Source: Molossus alvarezi (lineage: Eukaryota; Chordata; Mammalia; Chiroptera; Molossidae). From it: a stretch of DNA of 64,000 nt. The notes beneath the pieces are model-generated. The model saw only the letters and a list, made by a program, of their open reading frames with translations, did not search any database and was not told the DNA's origin. Positions within the stretch are counted from its first letter, which is position 1. Each line of letters begins with the position of its first letter. The translations under genes and the position numbers were made by a program. This document shows positions 39,225-52,957 of the stretch, piece after piece. The stretch is from contig JBAWUJ010000105.1 of assembly GCA_037176705.1 (NCBI GenBank), forward strand, positions 1-64,000, written 5' to 3'.

Positions 39225-41186
39225 GGTACCTCACGCTCTAGGCTTCATGGAAGTGACTTTGGTGCCACTGAAGTGAAGAGTTCTAACACAGTTCATTTGG
39301 AATAGGTTTGCTTTGTATACACTCTCCTACAATCAAACTAGAGTGAAAAGTATATCTAAGGACCTATCAAGAGTCAGGTTGCCACATTTCCTTAAAGCAA
39401 TACTTTCCACAACTGTACTAAGAACACGTAATCTGAAAAACAGTACAACAGTGGTGGTTCCATTTCGTGTGAAGCGGGTATAGCCCTAGAATCTTTTTCT
39501 CAATATTTGGATATTATTTGAAGAAGGTTGTCTATTGGAACACAGTTCTTTGAACAGGGAGCCACTGAACAGTCCATTGGACACTGCAACCGTACAAAGG
39601 TTTCCATTCTGCTCTTGAACTGAATGTTATTCTATTATTCTGCACAGAAAGAACACCAGTCATGAACACTTTTGACTATGCCTGTGTATTCCCATAGGTT
39701 CTTCGGGGAAATAGTCTTGAAACAAGTGAATCCATGACCATTGTTCCAAGACTGACACTCCCTCTTTTAAATTGATCCCTTTTTTGTTCTAATGGCTGGA
39801 ATAAGGGGATTGAGCACTTGTCAGTTATCAAGAAATAGGCTGAATTTGTCACAGGGAATTAGAAAGATAGGTTCGGGAGATTCCAGTCATGAACAAGGTA
39901 CAATTCCAGCATTTCACAATGATGGAATGCGTTTACTTTGAATTCTCAGGAGAAAACAGGTATCTACTCCTTATGTTTTTTGAGGAAATCGGTACAAACA
40001 GTGAAATGTATGATGGTTCCTAGAATGACACTGATTCATTCGGTCACAACTTTAAAGAATGTGTGTAGAACTGAATAGGGTATAGATTTCCATGACCTGA
40101 ACATTGCCCTAACCAATGTGTTTGATTTCTGCAGCCCAGCCTTTGTTGGATATCAAGATGACTCATAGACACTTCCAGGCAAACAACACGTATGCAGGGC
40201 TAAAAGGTAGTATGTGGAAAGGCTGCCTCATCAACTAGTACAGGTTGACTTTCCTGGTCACATAGGAAAGAAGGTAGACACCTGCATTTACTTACAACAC
40301 TGTTTGACACTCCAATGTAAAGTATGCCCTGCACACCGGGCATAGTTAGTGTGTAAGTAATTGAAATGGATACCCAGGTCCACTGCACAAGTGCATTTTC
40401 TCTAGAACACTCCTCTTGTTCTCATTCACAGAGATGTTCAATGTGAAAAACCCTTGGTATTGTCAGTGTCTTCCAATTCATGGATTTACTCCTTGCATGG
40501 AGACAACCAATGTTTCAACTACATCACTTTAGATGTGTTCAGTTTCACTGCTTCAAGAATGCACATATGTGACACCAGTAGTTATCAATCTTTCCATTGA
40601 TTCAGTCTTGGCCATACGCTGGTTCACTGTTCTGAGTAAGAATCATGTGAAACCAACTGCTACAGCAGAAACCAAACTTTTTCCAAGTATCGCCTTCAAA
40701 AATGGGCTTCAAGACGATCCAATCTTTGAAACCATGAACAACACAGAACACAAAAAGGGATAACTTTTGATGCTACACATAAGTGTGCTCTGTCCTAGTT
40801 GTTCTTTCCATGATATGACTGGATCTCCCTATAAAACGAGGAGAATGTACGTTAAAGTGTTCATGTTCCTCAAGATCTGTGCATTCACTTAACCCAAATG
40901 GAAATATTCATTCATTCCAACAGTTGTTTGACTAGAACATGTTTGTTCACACCTTCCCTGCAAAGGTACTTAACTTCCCAGGGAAAAACATGCCACTGAG
41001 TGAATGTGGCCCCTGGCTCTCACAGAGTTTTGCCCATCGTTCAGTGTATCCAAGACTGCACCAGCAAGTCTTGTGTCTCTTTGTCTGGAACAAGGGAAAG
41101 AAACTTACACTGCGAAGTTTCAGTGTGATTCCACCTTTACAAATGGACATTTCTTAAACACTTAACCAAAACAACATATGCTTTGA
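39225..41186 (+). repeat. Satellite unit 21 (1,962 bp)
   Basis: Starts with GGTACC and TTAAAGCAAT. Carries GAGCACTTG and AATGGGCTT. Nearly identical to unit 26, 9,809 bp downstream. Confidence 0.97.
39463..39479 (+). other. CENP-B box, unit 21
   Basis: Identical 17-mer, 1,961 bp after box 20. Confidence 0.8.
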
Positions 41187-43148
41187 GGATCCTCACGCTC
41201 TAGGCTTCATGGAAGTGACTTTGGTGCCACTGAAGTGAAGAGTTCTAACACAGTTCATTTGGAATAGGTTTGCTTTGTATACACTCTCCTACAATCAAAC
41301 CAGAGTGAAAAGTATATCTAAGGACCTATCAAGAGTCAGGTTGCCACATTTCCTTAAATCAATACTTTCCACAACTGTACTAAGAACACGTAATCTGAAA
41401 AACAGTACAACAGTGGTGGTTCCATTTCGTGTGAAGCGGGTATAGCCCTAGAATCTTTTTCTCAATATTTGGATATTATTTGAAGAAGGTTGTCTATTGG
41501 AACACAGTTCTTTGAACAGGGAGCCACTGAACAGTCCATTGGACACTGCAACCGTACAAAGGTTTCCATTCTGCTCTTGAACTGAATGTTATTCTATTAT
41601 TCTGCACAGAAAGAACACCAGTCATGAACACTTTTGACTATGCCTGTGTATTCCCATAGGTTCTTCGGGGAAATAGTCTTGAAACAAGTGAATCCATGAC
41701 CATTGTTCCAAGACTGACACTCCCTCTTTTAAATTGATCCCTTTTTTGTTCTAATGGCTGCAATAAGGGGATTGAGTACTTGTCAGTTATCAAGAAATAG
41801 GCTGAATTTGTCACAGGGAATTAGAAAGATAGGTTCGGGAGATTCCAGTCATGAACAAGGTACAATTCCAGCATTTCACAATGATGGAATGCGTTTACTT
41901 TGAATTCTCAGGAGAAAACAGGTATCTACTCCTTATGTTTTTTGAGGAAATCGGTACAAATAGTGAAATGTATGATGGTTCCTAGAATGACACTGATTCA
42001 TTCGGTCACAACTTTAAAGAATGTGTGTAGAACTGAATAGGGTATAGATTTCCATGACCTGAACATTGCCCTAACCAATGTGTTTGATTTCTGCAGCCCA
42101 GCCTTTGTTGGATATCAAGATGACTCATAGACACTTCCAGGCAAACAACACGTATGCAGGGCTAAAAGGTAGTATGTGGAAAGGCTGCCTCATCAACTAG
42201 TACAGGTTGACTTTCCTGGTCACATAGGAAAGAAGGTAGACACCTGCATTTACTTACAACACTGTTTGACACTCCAATGTAAAGTATGCCCTGCACACCG
42301 GGCATAGTTAGTGTGTAAGTAATTGAAATGGATACCCAGGTCCACTGCACAAGTGCATTTTCTCTAGAACACTCCTCTTGTTCTCATTCACAGAGATGTT
42401 CAATGTGGAAAACCCTTGGTATTGTCAGTGTCTTCCAATTCATGGATTTACTCCTTGCATGGAGACAACCAATGTTTCAACTACATCACTTTAGATGTGT
42501 TCAGTTTCACTGCTTCAAGAATGCACATATGTGACACCAGTAGTTATCAATCTTTCCATTGATTCAGTCTTGGCCATACGCTGTTTCACTGTTCTGAGTA
42601 AGAATCATGTGAAACCAACTGCTACAGCAGAAACCAAACTTTTTCCAAGTATCGCCTTCAAAAATAGGCTTCAAGACGATCCAATCTTTGAAACCATGAA
42701 CAACACAGAACACAAAAAGGGATAACTTTTGATGCTACACATAAGTGTGCTCTGTCCTAGTTGTTCTTTCCATGATATGACTGGATCTCCCTATAAAACG
42801 AGGAGAATGTACGTTAAAGTGTTCATGTTCCTCAAGATCTGTGCATTCACTTAACCCAAATGGAAATATTCATTCATTCCAACAGTTGTTTGACTAGAAC
42901 ATGTTTGTTCACACCTTCCCTGCAAAGGTACTTAACTTCCCAGGGAAAAACATGCCACTGAGTGAATGTGGCCCCTGGCTCTCACAGAGTTTTGCCCATC
43001 GTTCAGTTTATCCAAGACTGCACCAGCAAGTCTTGTGTCTCTTTGTCTGGAACAAGGGAAAGAAACTTACACTGCGAAGTTTCAGTGTGATTCCACCTTT
43101 ACAAATGGACATTTCTTAAACACTTAACCAAAACAACATATGCTTTGA
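41187..43148 (+). repeat. Satellite unit 22 (1,962 bp)
   Basis: CAAACCAGAG and GGCTGCAATAAG in the 5' half are shared with unit 27. ACAAATAGTG, ATGTGGAAAAC and CGCTGTTTCAC are shared with unit 18. Private CAGTTTATCC near 43007. Confidence 0.97.
41425..41441 (+). other. CENP-B box, unit 22
   Basis: Identical 17-mer, 1,962 bp after box 21. Confidence 0.8.
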
Positions 43149-45110
43149 GGATCCTCACGCTCTAGGCTTCATGGAAGTGACTTTGGTGCCACTGAAGTGA
43201 AGAGTTCTAACACAGTTCATTTGGAATAGGTTTGCTTTGTATACACTCTCCTACAATCAAACTAGAGTGAAAAGTATATCTAAGGACCTATCAAGAGTCA
43301 GGTTGCCACATTTCCTTAAATCAATACTTTCCACCACTGTACTAAGAACACGTAATCTGAAAAACAGTACAACAGTGGTGGTTCCATTTCGTGTGAAGCG
43401 GGTATAGCCCTAGAATCTTTTTCTCAATATTTGGATATTATTTGAAGAAGGTTGTCTATTGGAACACAGTTCTTTGAACAGGGAGCCACTGAACAGTCCA
43501 TTGGACACTGCAACCGTACAAAGGTTTCCATTCTGCTCTTGAACTGAATGTTATTCTATTATTCTGCACAGAAAGAACACCAGTCATGAACACTTTTGAC
43601 TATGCCTGTGTATTCCCATAGGTTCTTCGGGGAAATAGTCTTGAAACAAGTGAATCCATGACCATTGTTCCAAGACTGACACTCCCTCTTTTAAATTGAT
43701 CCCTTTTTTGTTCTAATGGCTGGAATAAGGGGATTGAGTACTTGTCAGTTATCAAGAAATAGGCTGAATTTGTCACAGGGAATTAGAAAGATAGGTTCGG
43801 GAGATTCCAGTCATGAACAAGGTACAATTCCAGCATTTCACAATGATGGAATGCGTTTACTTTGAATTCTCAGGAGAAAACAGGTATCTACTCCTTATGT
43901 TTTTTGAGGAAATCGGTACAAACAGGGAAATGTATGATGGTTCCTAGAATGACACTGATTCATTCGGTCACAACTTTAAAGAATGTGTGTAGAACTGAAT
44001 AGGGTATAGATTTCCATGACCTGAACATTGCCCTAACCAATGTGTTTGATTTCTGCAGCCCAGCCTTTGTTGGATATCAAGATGACTCATAGACACTTCC
44101 AGGCAAACAACACGTATGCAGGGCTAAAAGGTAGTATGTGGAAAGGCTGCCTCATCAACTAGTACAGGTTGCCTTTCCTGGTCACATAGGAAAGAAGGTA
44201 GACACCTGCATTTACTTACAACACTGTTTGACACTCCAATGTAAAGTATGCCCTGCACACCGGGCATAGTTAGTGTGTAAGTAATTGAAATGGATACCCA
44301 GGTCCACTGCACAAGTGCATTTTCTCTAGAACACTCCTCTTGTTCTCATTCACAGAGATGTTCAATGTGAAAAACCCTTGGTATTGTCAGTGTCTTCCAA
44401 TTCATGGATTTACTCCTTGCATGGAGACAACCAATGTTTCAACTGCATCACTTTAGATGTGTTCAGTTTCACTGCTTCAAGAATGCACATATGTGACACC
44501 AGTAGTTATCAATCTTTCCATTGATTCAGTCTTGGCCATACGCTGGTTCACTGTTCTGAGTAAGAATCATGTGAAACCAACTGCTACAGCAGAAACCAAA
44601 CTTTTTCCAAGTATCGCCTTCAAAAATAGGCTTCAAGACGATCCAATCTTTGAAACCATGAACAACACAGAACACAAAAAGGGATAACTTTTGATGCTAC
44701 ACATAAGTGTGCTCTGACCTAGTTGTTCTTTCCATGATATGACTGGATCTCCCTATAAAACGAGGAGAATGTACGTTAAACTGTTCATGTTCCTCAAGAT
44801 CTGTGCATTCACTTAACCCAAATGGAAATATTCATTCATTCCAACAGTTGTTTGACTAGAACATGTTTGTTCACACCTTCCCTGCAAAGGTACTTAACTT
44901 CCCAGGGAAAAACATGCCACTGAGTGAATGTGGCCCCTGGCTCTCACAGAGTTTTGCCCATCGTTCAGTATATCCAAGACTGCACCAGCAAGTCTTGAGT
45001 CTCTTTGTCTGGAACAAGGGAAAGAAACTTACACTGCGAAGTTTCAGTGTGATTCCACCTTTACAAATGGACATTTCTTAAACACTTAACCAAAACAACA
45101 TATGCTTTGA
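43149..45110 (+). repeat. Satellite unit 23 (1,962 bp)
   Basis: Same haplotype as unit 19 (ACAAACAGGGAAATG, CAACTGCATC, CTGACCTAG, GTTAAACTG) but without unit 19's 4-bp deletion, so that deletion is younger than the duplication. Confidence 0.97.
43387..43403 (+). other. CENP-B box, unit 23
   Basis: Identical 17-mer, 1,962 bp after box 22. Confidence 0.8.
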
Positions 45111-47072
45111 GGATCCTCACGCTCTAGGCTTCATGGAAGTGACTTTGGTGCCACTGAAGTGAAGAGTTCTAACACAGTTCATTTCGAATAGGTTTGCTTT
45201 GTATACACTCTCCTACAATCAAACTAGAGTGAAAAGTATATCTAAGGACCTATCCAGAGTCAGGTTGCCACATTTCCTTAAATCAATACTTTCCACAACT
45301 GTACTAAGAACACGTAATCTGAAAAACAGTACAACAGTGGTGGTTCCATTTCGTGTGAAGCGGGTATAGCCCTAGAATCTTTTTCTCAATATTTGGATAT
45401 TATTTGAAGAAGGTTGTCTATTGGAACACAGTTCTTTGAACCGGGAGCCACTGAACAGTCCATTGGACACTGCAACCGTACTAAGGTTTCCATTCTGCTC
45501 TTGAACTGAATGTTATTCTATTATTCTACACAGAAAGAACACCAGTCATGAACACTTTTGACTATGCCTGTGTATCCCCATAGGTTCTTCGGGGAAATAG
45601 TCTTGAAACAAGTGAATCCATGACCATTGTTCCAAGACTGACACTCCCTCTTTTAAATTGATCCCTTTTTTGTTCTAATGGCTGGAATAAGGGGATTGAG
45701 TACTTGTCAGTTATCAAGAAATAGGCTGAATTTGTCACAGGGAATTAGAAAGATAGGTTCGGGAGATTCCAGTCATGAACAAGGTACAATTCCAGCATTT
45801 CACAATGATGGAATGCGTTTACTTTGAATTCTCAGGAGAAAACAGGTATCTACTCCTTATGTTTTTTGAGGAAATCGGTACAAACAGTGAAATGTATGAT
45901 GGTTCCTAGAATGACACTGATTCATTCGGTCACAACTTTAAAGAATGTGTGTAGAACTGAATAGGGTATAGATTTCCATGACCTGAACATTGCCCTAACC
46001 AATGTGTTTGATTTCTGCAGCCCAGCCTTTGTTGGATATCAAGATGACTCATAGACACTTCCAGGCAAACAACACGTATGCAGGGCTAAAAGGTAGTATG
46101 TGGAAAGGCTGCCTCATCAACTAGTACAGGTTGACTTTCCTGGTCACATAGGAAAGAAGGTAGACACCTGCATTTACTTACAACACTGTTTGACACTCCA
46201 ATGTAAAGTATGCCCTGCACACCGGGCATAGTTAGTGTGTAAGTAATTGAAATGGATACCCAGGTCCACTGCACAAGTGCATTTTCTCTACAACACTCCT
46301 CTTGTTCTCATTCACAGAGATGTTCAATGTGAAAAACCCTTGGTATTGTCAGTGTCTTCCAATTCATGGATTTACTCCTTGCATGGAGACAACCAATGTT
46401 TCAACTACATCACTTTAGATGTGTTCAGTTTCACTGCTTCAAGAATGCACATATGTGACACCAGTAGTTATCAATCTTTCCATTGATTCAGTCTTGGCCA
46501 TACGCTGGTTCACTGTTCTGAGTAAGAATCATGTGAAACCAACTGCTACAGCAGAAACCAAACTTTTTCCAAGTATCGCCTTCAAAAATAGGCTTCAAGA
46601 CGATCCAATCTTTGAAACCATGAACAACACAGAACACAAAAAGGGATAACTTTTGATGCTACACATAAGTGTGCTCTGACCTAGATGTTCTTTCCATGAT
46701 ATGACTGGATCTCCCTATAAAACGAGGAGAATGTACGTTAAAGTGTTCATGTTCCTCAAGATCTGTGCATTCACTTAACCCAAATGGAAATATTCATTCA
46801 TTCCAACAGTTGTTTGACTAGAACATGTTTGTTCACACCTTCCCTGCAAAGGTACTTAACTTCCCAGGGAAAAACATGCCACTGAGTGAATGTGGCCCCT
46901 GGCTCTCACAGAGTTTTGCCCATCGTTCAGTGTATCCAAGACTGCACCAGCAAGTCTTGTGTCTCTTTGTCTGGAACAAGGGAAAGAAACTTACACTGCG
47001 AAGTTTCAGTGTGATTCCACCTTTACAAATGGACATTTCTTAAACACTTAACCAAAACAACATATGCTTTGA
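45111..47072 (+). repeat. Satellite unit 24 (1,962 bp)
   Basis: The 5' half carries the four unit-20 variants. Private TATTCTACAC, TCTCTACAAC (near 46290, removing the TCTAGA present in other units) and CCTAGATGTTC. Confidence 0.97.
45349..45365 (+). other. CENP-B box, unit 24
   Basis: Identical 17-mer, 1,962 bp after box 23. Confidence 0.8.
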
Positions 47073-49033
47073 GGATCCTCACGCTCTAGGCTTCATGGAA
47101 GTGACTTTGGTGCCACTGAAGTGAAGAGTTCTAACACAGTTCATTTGGAATAGGTTTGCTTTGTATACACTCTCCTACAATCAAACTAGAGTGAAAAGTA
47201 TATCTAAGGACCTATCAAGAGTCAGGTTGCCACATTTCCTTAAATCAATACTTTCCACAACTGTACTAAGAACACGTAATCTGAAAAACAGTACAACAGT
47301 GGTGGTTCCATTTCGTGTGAAGCGGGTATAGCCCTAGAATCTTTTTCTCAATATTTGGATATTATTTGAAGAAGGTTGTCTATTGGAACACAGTTCTTTG
47401 AACAGGGAGCCACTGAACAGTCCATTGGACACTGCAACCGTACAAAGGTTTCCATTCTGCTCTTGAACTGAATGTTATTCTATTATTCTGCACAGAAAGA
47501 ACACCAGTCATGAACACTTTTGACTATGCCTGTGTATTCCCATAGGTTCTTCGGGGAAATAGTCTTGAAACAAGTGAATCCATGACCATTGTTCCAAGAC
47601 TGACACTCCCTCTTTTAAATTGATCCCTTTTTTGTTCTAATGGCTGGAATAAGGGGATTGAGTACTTGTCAGTTATCAAGAAATAGGCTGAATTTGTCAC
47701 AGGGAATTAGAAAGATAGGTTCGGGAGATTCCAGTCATGAACAAGGTACAATTCCAGCATTTCACAATGATGGAATGCGTTTACTTTGAATTCTCAGGAG
47801 AAAACAGGTATCTCCTCCTTATGTTTTTTGAGGAAATCGGTACAAACAGTGAAATGTATGATGGTTCCTAGAATGACACTGATTCATTCGGTCACAACTT
47901 TAAAGAATGTGTGTAGAACTGAATAGGGTATAGATTACCATGACCTGAACATTGCCCTAACCAATGTGTTTGATTTCTGCAGCCCAGCCTTTGTTGGTAT
48001 CAAGATGACTCATAGACACTTCCAGGCAAACAACACGTATGCAGGGCTAAAAGGTAGTATGTGGAAAGGCTGCCTCATCAACTAGTACAGGTTGACTTTC
48101 CTGGTCACATAGGAAAGAAGGTAGACACCTGCATTTACTTACAACACTGTTTGACACTCCAATGTAAAGTATGCCCTGCACACCGGGCATAGTTAGTGTG
48201 TAAGTAATTGAAATGGATACCCAGGTCCACTGCACAAGTGCATTTTCTCTAGAACACTCCTCTTGTTCTCATTCACAGAGATGTTCAATGTGAAAAACCC
48301 TTGGTATTGTCAGTGTCTTCCAATTCATGGATTTACTCCTTGCATGGAGACAACCAATGTTTCAACTACATCACTTTAGATGTGTTCAGTTTCACTGCTT
48401 CAAGAATGCACATATGTGACACCAGTAGTTATCAATCTTTCCATTGATTCAGTCTTGGCCATACGCTGGTTCACTGTTCTGAGTAAGAATCATGTGAAAC
48501 CAACTGCTACAGCAGAAACCAAACTTTTTCCAAGTATCGCCTTCAAAAATAGGCTTCAAGACGATCCAATCTTTGAAACCATGAACAACACAGAACACAA
48601 AAAGGGATAACTTTTGATGCTACACATAAGTGTGCTCTGTCCTAGTTGTTCTTTCCATGATATGACTGGATCTCCCTATAAAACGAGGAGAATGTACGTT
48701 AAAGTGTTCATGTTCCTCAAGATCTGTGCATTCACTTAACCCAAATGGAAATATTCATTCATTCCAACAGTTGTTTGACTAGAACATGTTTGTTCACACT
48801 TTCCCTGCAAAGGTACTTAACTTCCCAGGGAAAAACATGCCACTGAGTGAATGTGGCCCCTGGCTCTCACAGAGTTTTGCCCATAGTTCAGTATATCCAA
48901 GACTGCACCAGCAAGTCTTGTGTCTCTTTGTCTGGAACAAGGGAAAGAAACTTACACTGCGAAGTTTCAGTGTGATTCCACCTTTACAAATGGACATTTC
49001 TTAAACACTTAACCAAAACAATATATGCTTTGA
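47073..49033 (+). repeat. Satellite unit 25 (1,961 bp)
   Basis: The 3' half carries GATTACCATG and the 1-bp deletion TTGGTATC of unit 20. Ends AACAATATATG, unlike the surrounding AACAACATATG units. Private TCTCCTCCTT near 47814. Confidence 0.97.
47311..47327 (+). other. CENP-B box, unit 25
   Basis: Identical 17-mer, 1,962 bp after box 24. Confidence 0.8.
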
Positions 49034-50995
49034 GGTACCTCACGCTCTAGGCTTCATGGAAGTGACTTTGGTGCCACTGAAGTGAAGAGTTCTAACACAG
49101 TTCATTTGGAATAGGTTTGCTTTGTATACACTCTCCTACAATCAAACTAGAGTGAAAAGTATATCTAAGGACCTATCAAGAGTCAGGTTGCCACATTTCC
49201 TTAAAGCAATACTTTCCACAACTGTACTAAGAACACGTAATCTGAAAAACAGTACAACAGTGGTGGTTCCATTTCGTGTGAAGCGGGTATAGCCCTAGAA
49301 TCTTTTTCTCAATATTTGGATATTATTTGAAGAAGGTTGTCTATTGGAACACAGTTCTTTGAACAGGGAGCCACTGAACAGTCCATTGGACACTGCAACC
49401 GTACAAAGGTTTCCATTCTGCTCTTGAACTGAATGTTATTCTATTATTCTGCACAGAAAGAACACCAGTCATGAACACTTTTGACTATGCCTGTGTATTC
49501 CCATAGGTTCTTCGGGGAAATAGTCTTGAAACAAGTGAATCCATGACCATTGTTCCAAGACTGACACTCCCTCTTTTAAATTGATCCCTTTTTTGTTCTA
49601 ATGGCTGGAATAAGGGGATTGAGCACTTGTCAGTTATCAAGAAATAGGCTGAATTTGTCACAGGGAATTAGAAAGATAGGTTCGGGAGATTCCAGTCATG
49701 AACAAGGTACAATTCCAGCATTTCACAATGATGGAATGCGTTTACTTTGAATTCTCAGGAGAAAACAGGTATCTACTCCTTATGTTTTTTGAGGAAATCG
49801 GTACAAACAGTGAAATGTATGATGGTTCCTAGAATGACACTGATTCATTCGGTCACAACTTTAAAGAATGTGTGTAGAACTGAATAGGGTATAGATTTCC
49901 ATGACCTGAACATTGCCCTAACCAATGTGTTTGATTTCTGCAGCCCAGCCTTTGTTGGATATCAAGATGACTCATAGACACTTCCAGGCAAACAACACGT
50001 ATGCAGGGCTAAAAGGTAGTATGTGGAAAGGCTGCCTCATCAACTAGTACAGGTTGACTTTCCTGGTCACATAGGAAAGAAGGTAGACACCTGCATTTAC
50101 TTACAACACTGTTTGACACTCCAATGTAAAGTATGCCCTGCACACCGGGCATAGTTAGTGTGTAAGTAATTGAAATGGATACCCAGGTCCACTGCACAAG
50201 TGCATTTTCTCTAGAACACTCCTCTTGTTCTCATTCACAGAGATGTTCAATGTGAAAAACCCTTGGTATTGTCAGTGTCTTCCAATTCATGGATTTACTC
50301 CTTGCATGGAGACAACCAATGTTTCAACTACATCACTTTAGATGTGTTCAGTTTCACTGCTTCAAGAATGCACATATGTGACACCAGTAGTTATCAATCT
50401 TTCCATTGATTCAGTCTTGGCCATACGCTGGTTCACTGTTCTGAGTAAGAATCATGTGAAACCAACTGCTACAGCAGAAACCAAACTTTTTCCAAGTATC
50501 GCCTTCAAAAATGGGCTTCAAGACGATCCAATCTTTGAAACCATGAACAACACAGAACACAAAAAGGGATAACTTTTGATGCTACACATAAGTGTGCTCT
50601 GTCCTAGTTGTTCTTTCCATGATATGACTGGATCTCCCTATAAAACGAGGAGAATGTACGTTAAAGTGTTCATGTTCCTCAAGATCTGTGCATTCACTTA
50701 ACCCAAATGGAAATATTCATTCATTCCAACAGTTGTTTGACTAGAACATGTTTGTTCACACCTTCCCTGCAAAGGTACTTAACTTCCCAGGGAAAAACAT
50801 GCCACTGAGTGAATGTGGCCCCTGGCTCTCACAGAGTTTTGCCCATCGTTCAGTGTATCCAAGACTGCACCAGCAAGTCTTGTGTCTCTTTGTCTGGAAC
50901 AAGGGAAAGAAACTTACACTGCGAAGTTTCAGTGTGATTCCACCTTTACAAATGGACATTTCTTAAACACTTAACCAAAACAACATATGCTTTGA
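49034..50995 (+). repeat. Satellite unit 26 (1,962 bp)
   Basis: Starts with GGTACC and carries TTAAAGCAAT, GAGCACTTG and AATGGGCTT, as in unit 21. No private change seen. Confidence 0.97.
49272..49288 (+). other. CENP-B box, unit 26
   Basis: Identical 17-mer, 1,961 bp after box 25. Confidence 0.8.
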
Positions 50996-52957
50996 GGATC
51001 CTCACGCTCTAGGCTTCATGGAAGTGACTTTGGTGCCACTGAAGTGAAGAGTTCTAACACAGTTCATTTGGAATAGGTTTGCTTTGTATACACTCTCCTA
51101 CAATCAAACCAGAGTGAAAAGTATATCTAAGGACCTATCAAGAGTCAGGTTGCCACATTTCCTTAAATCAATACTTTCCACAACTGTACTAAGAACACGT
51201 AATCTGAAAAACAGTACAACAGTGGTGGTTCCATTTCGTGTGAAGCGGGTATAGCCCTAGAATCTTTTTCTCAATATTTGGATATTATTTGAAGAAGGTT
51301 GTCTATTGGAACACAGTTCTTTGAACAGGGAGCCACTGAACAGTCCATTGGACACTGCAACCGTACAAAGGTTTCCATTCTGCTCTTGAACTGAATGTTA
51401 TTCTATTATTCTGCACAGAAAGAACACCAGTCATGAACACTTTTGACTATGCCTGTGTATTCCCATAGGTTCTTCGGGGAAATAGTCTTGAAACAAGTGA
51501 ATCCATGACCATTGTTCCAAGACTGACACTCCCTCTTTTAAATTGATCCCTTTTTTGTTCTAATGGCTGCAATAAGGGGATTGAGTACTTGTCAGTTATC
51601 AAGAAATAGGCTGAATTTGTCACAGGGAATTAGAAAGATAGGTTCGGGAGATTCCAGTCATGAACAAGGTACAATTCCAGCATTTCACAATGATGGAATG
51701 CGTTTACTTTGAATTCTCAGGAGAAAACAGGTATCTACTCCTTATGTTTTTTGAGGAAATCGGTACAACCAGTGAAATGTATGATGGTTCCTAGAATGAC
51801 ACTGATTCATTCGGTCACAACTTTAAAGAATGTGTGTAGAACTGAATAGGGTATAGATTTCCATGACCTGAACATTGCCCTAACCAATGTGTTTGATTTC
51901 TGCAGCCCAGCCTTTGTTGGATATCAAGATGACTCATAGACACTTCCAGGCAAACAACACGTATGCAGGGCTAAAAGGTAGTATGTGGAAAGGCTGCCTC
52001 ATCAACTAGTACAGGTTGACTTTCCTGGTCACATAGGAAAGAAGGTAGACACCTGCATTTACTTACAACACTGTTTGACACTCCAATGTAAAGTATGCCC
52101 TGCACACCGGGCATAGTTAGTGTGTAAGTAATTGAAATGGATACCCAGGTCCACTGCACAAGTGCATTTTCTCTAGAACACTCCTCTTGTTCTCATTCAC
52201 AGAGATGTTCAATGTGAAAAACCCTTGGTATTGTCAGTGTCTTCCAATTCATGGATTTACTCCTTGCATGGAGACAACCAATGTTTCAACTGCATCACTT
52301 TAGATGTGTTCAGTTTCACTGCTTCAAGAATGCACATATGTGACACCAGTAGTTATCAATCTTTCCATTGATTCAGTCTTGGCCATACGCTGGTTCACTG
52401 TTCTGAGTAAGAATCATGTGAAACCAACTGCTACAGCAGAAACCAAACTTTTTCCAAGTATCGCCTTCAAAAATAGGCTTCAAGACGATCCAATCTTTGA
52501 AACCATGAACAACACAGAACACAAAAAGGGATAACTTTTGATGCTACACATAAGTGTGCTCTGACCTAGTTGTTCTTTCCATGATATGACTGGATCTCCC
52601 TATAAAACGAGGAGAATGTCCGTTAAACTGTTCATGTTCCTCAAGATCTGTGCATTCACTTAACCCAAATGGAAATATTCATTCATTCCAACAGTTGTTT
52701 GACTAGAACATGTTTGTTCACACCTTCCCTGCAAAGGTACTTAACTTCCCAGGGAAAAACATGCCACTGAGTGAATGTGGCCCCTGGCTCTCACAGAGTT
52801 TTGCCCATCGTTCAGTATATCCAAGACTGCACCAGCAAGTCTTGAGTCTCTTTGTCTGGAACAAGGGAAAGAAACTTACACTGCGAAGTTTCAGTGTGAT
52901 TCCACCTTTACAAATGGACATTTCTTAAACACTTAACCAAAACAACATATGCTTTGA
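50996..52957 (+). repeat. Satellite unit 27 (1,962 bp), mosaic
   Basis: The 5' part matches unit 22 (CAAACCAGAG, GGCTGCAATAAG to 51570). From ACAACCAGTG (about 51769) on it matches units 29 and 31 (CAACTGCATC, GTTAAACTG); TGTCCGTT is shared with unit 29. Breakpoint between about 51571 and 51769. Confidence 0.96.
51234..51250 (+). other. CENP-B box, unit 27
   Basis: Identical 17-mer, 1,962 bp after box 26. Confidence 0.8.
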
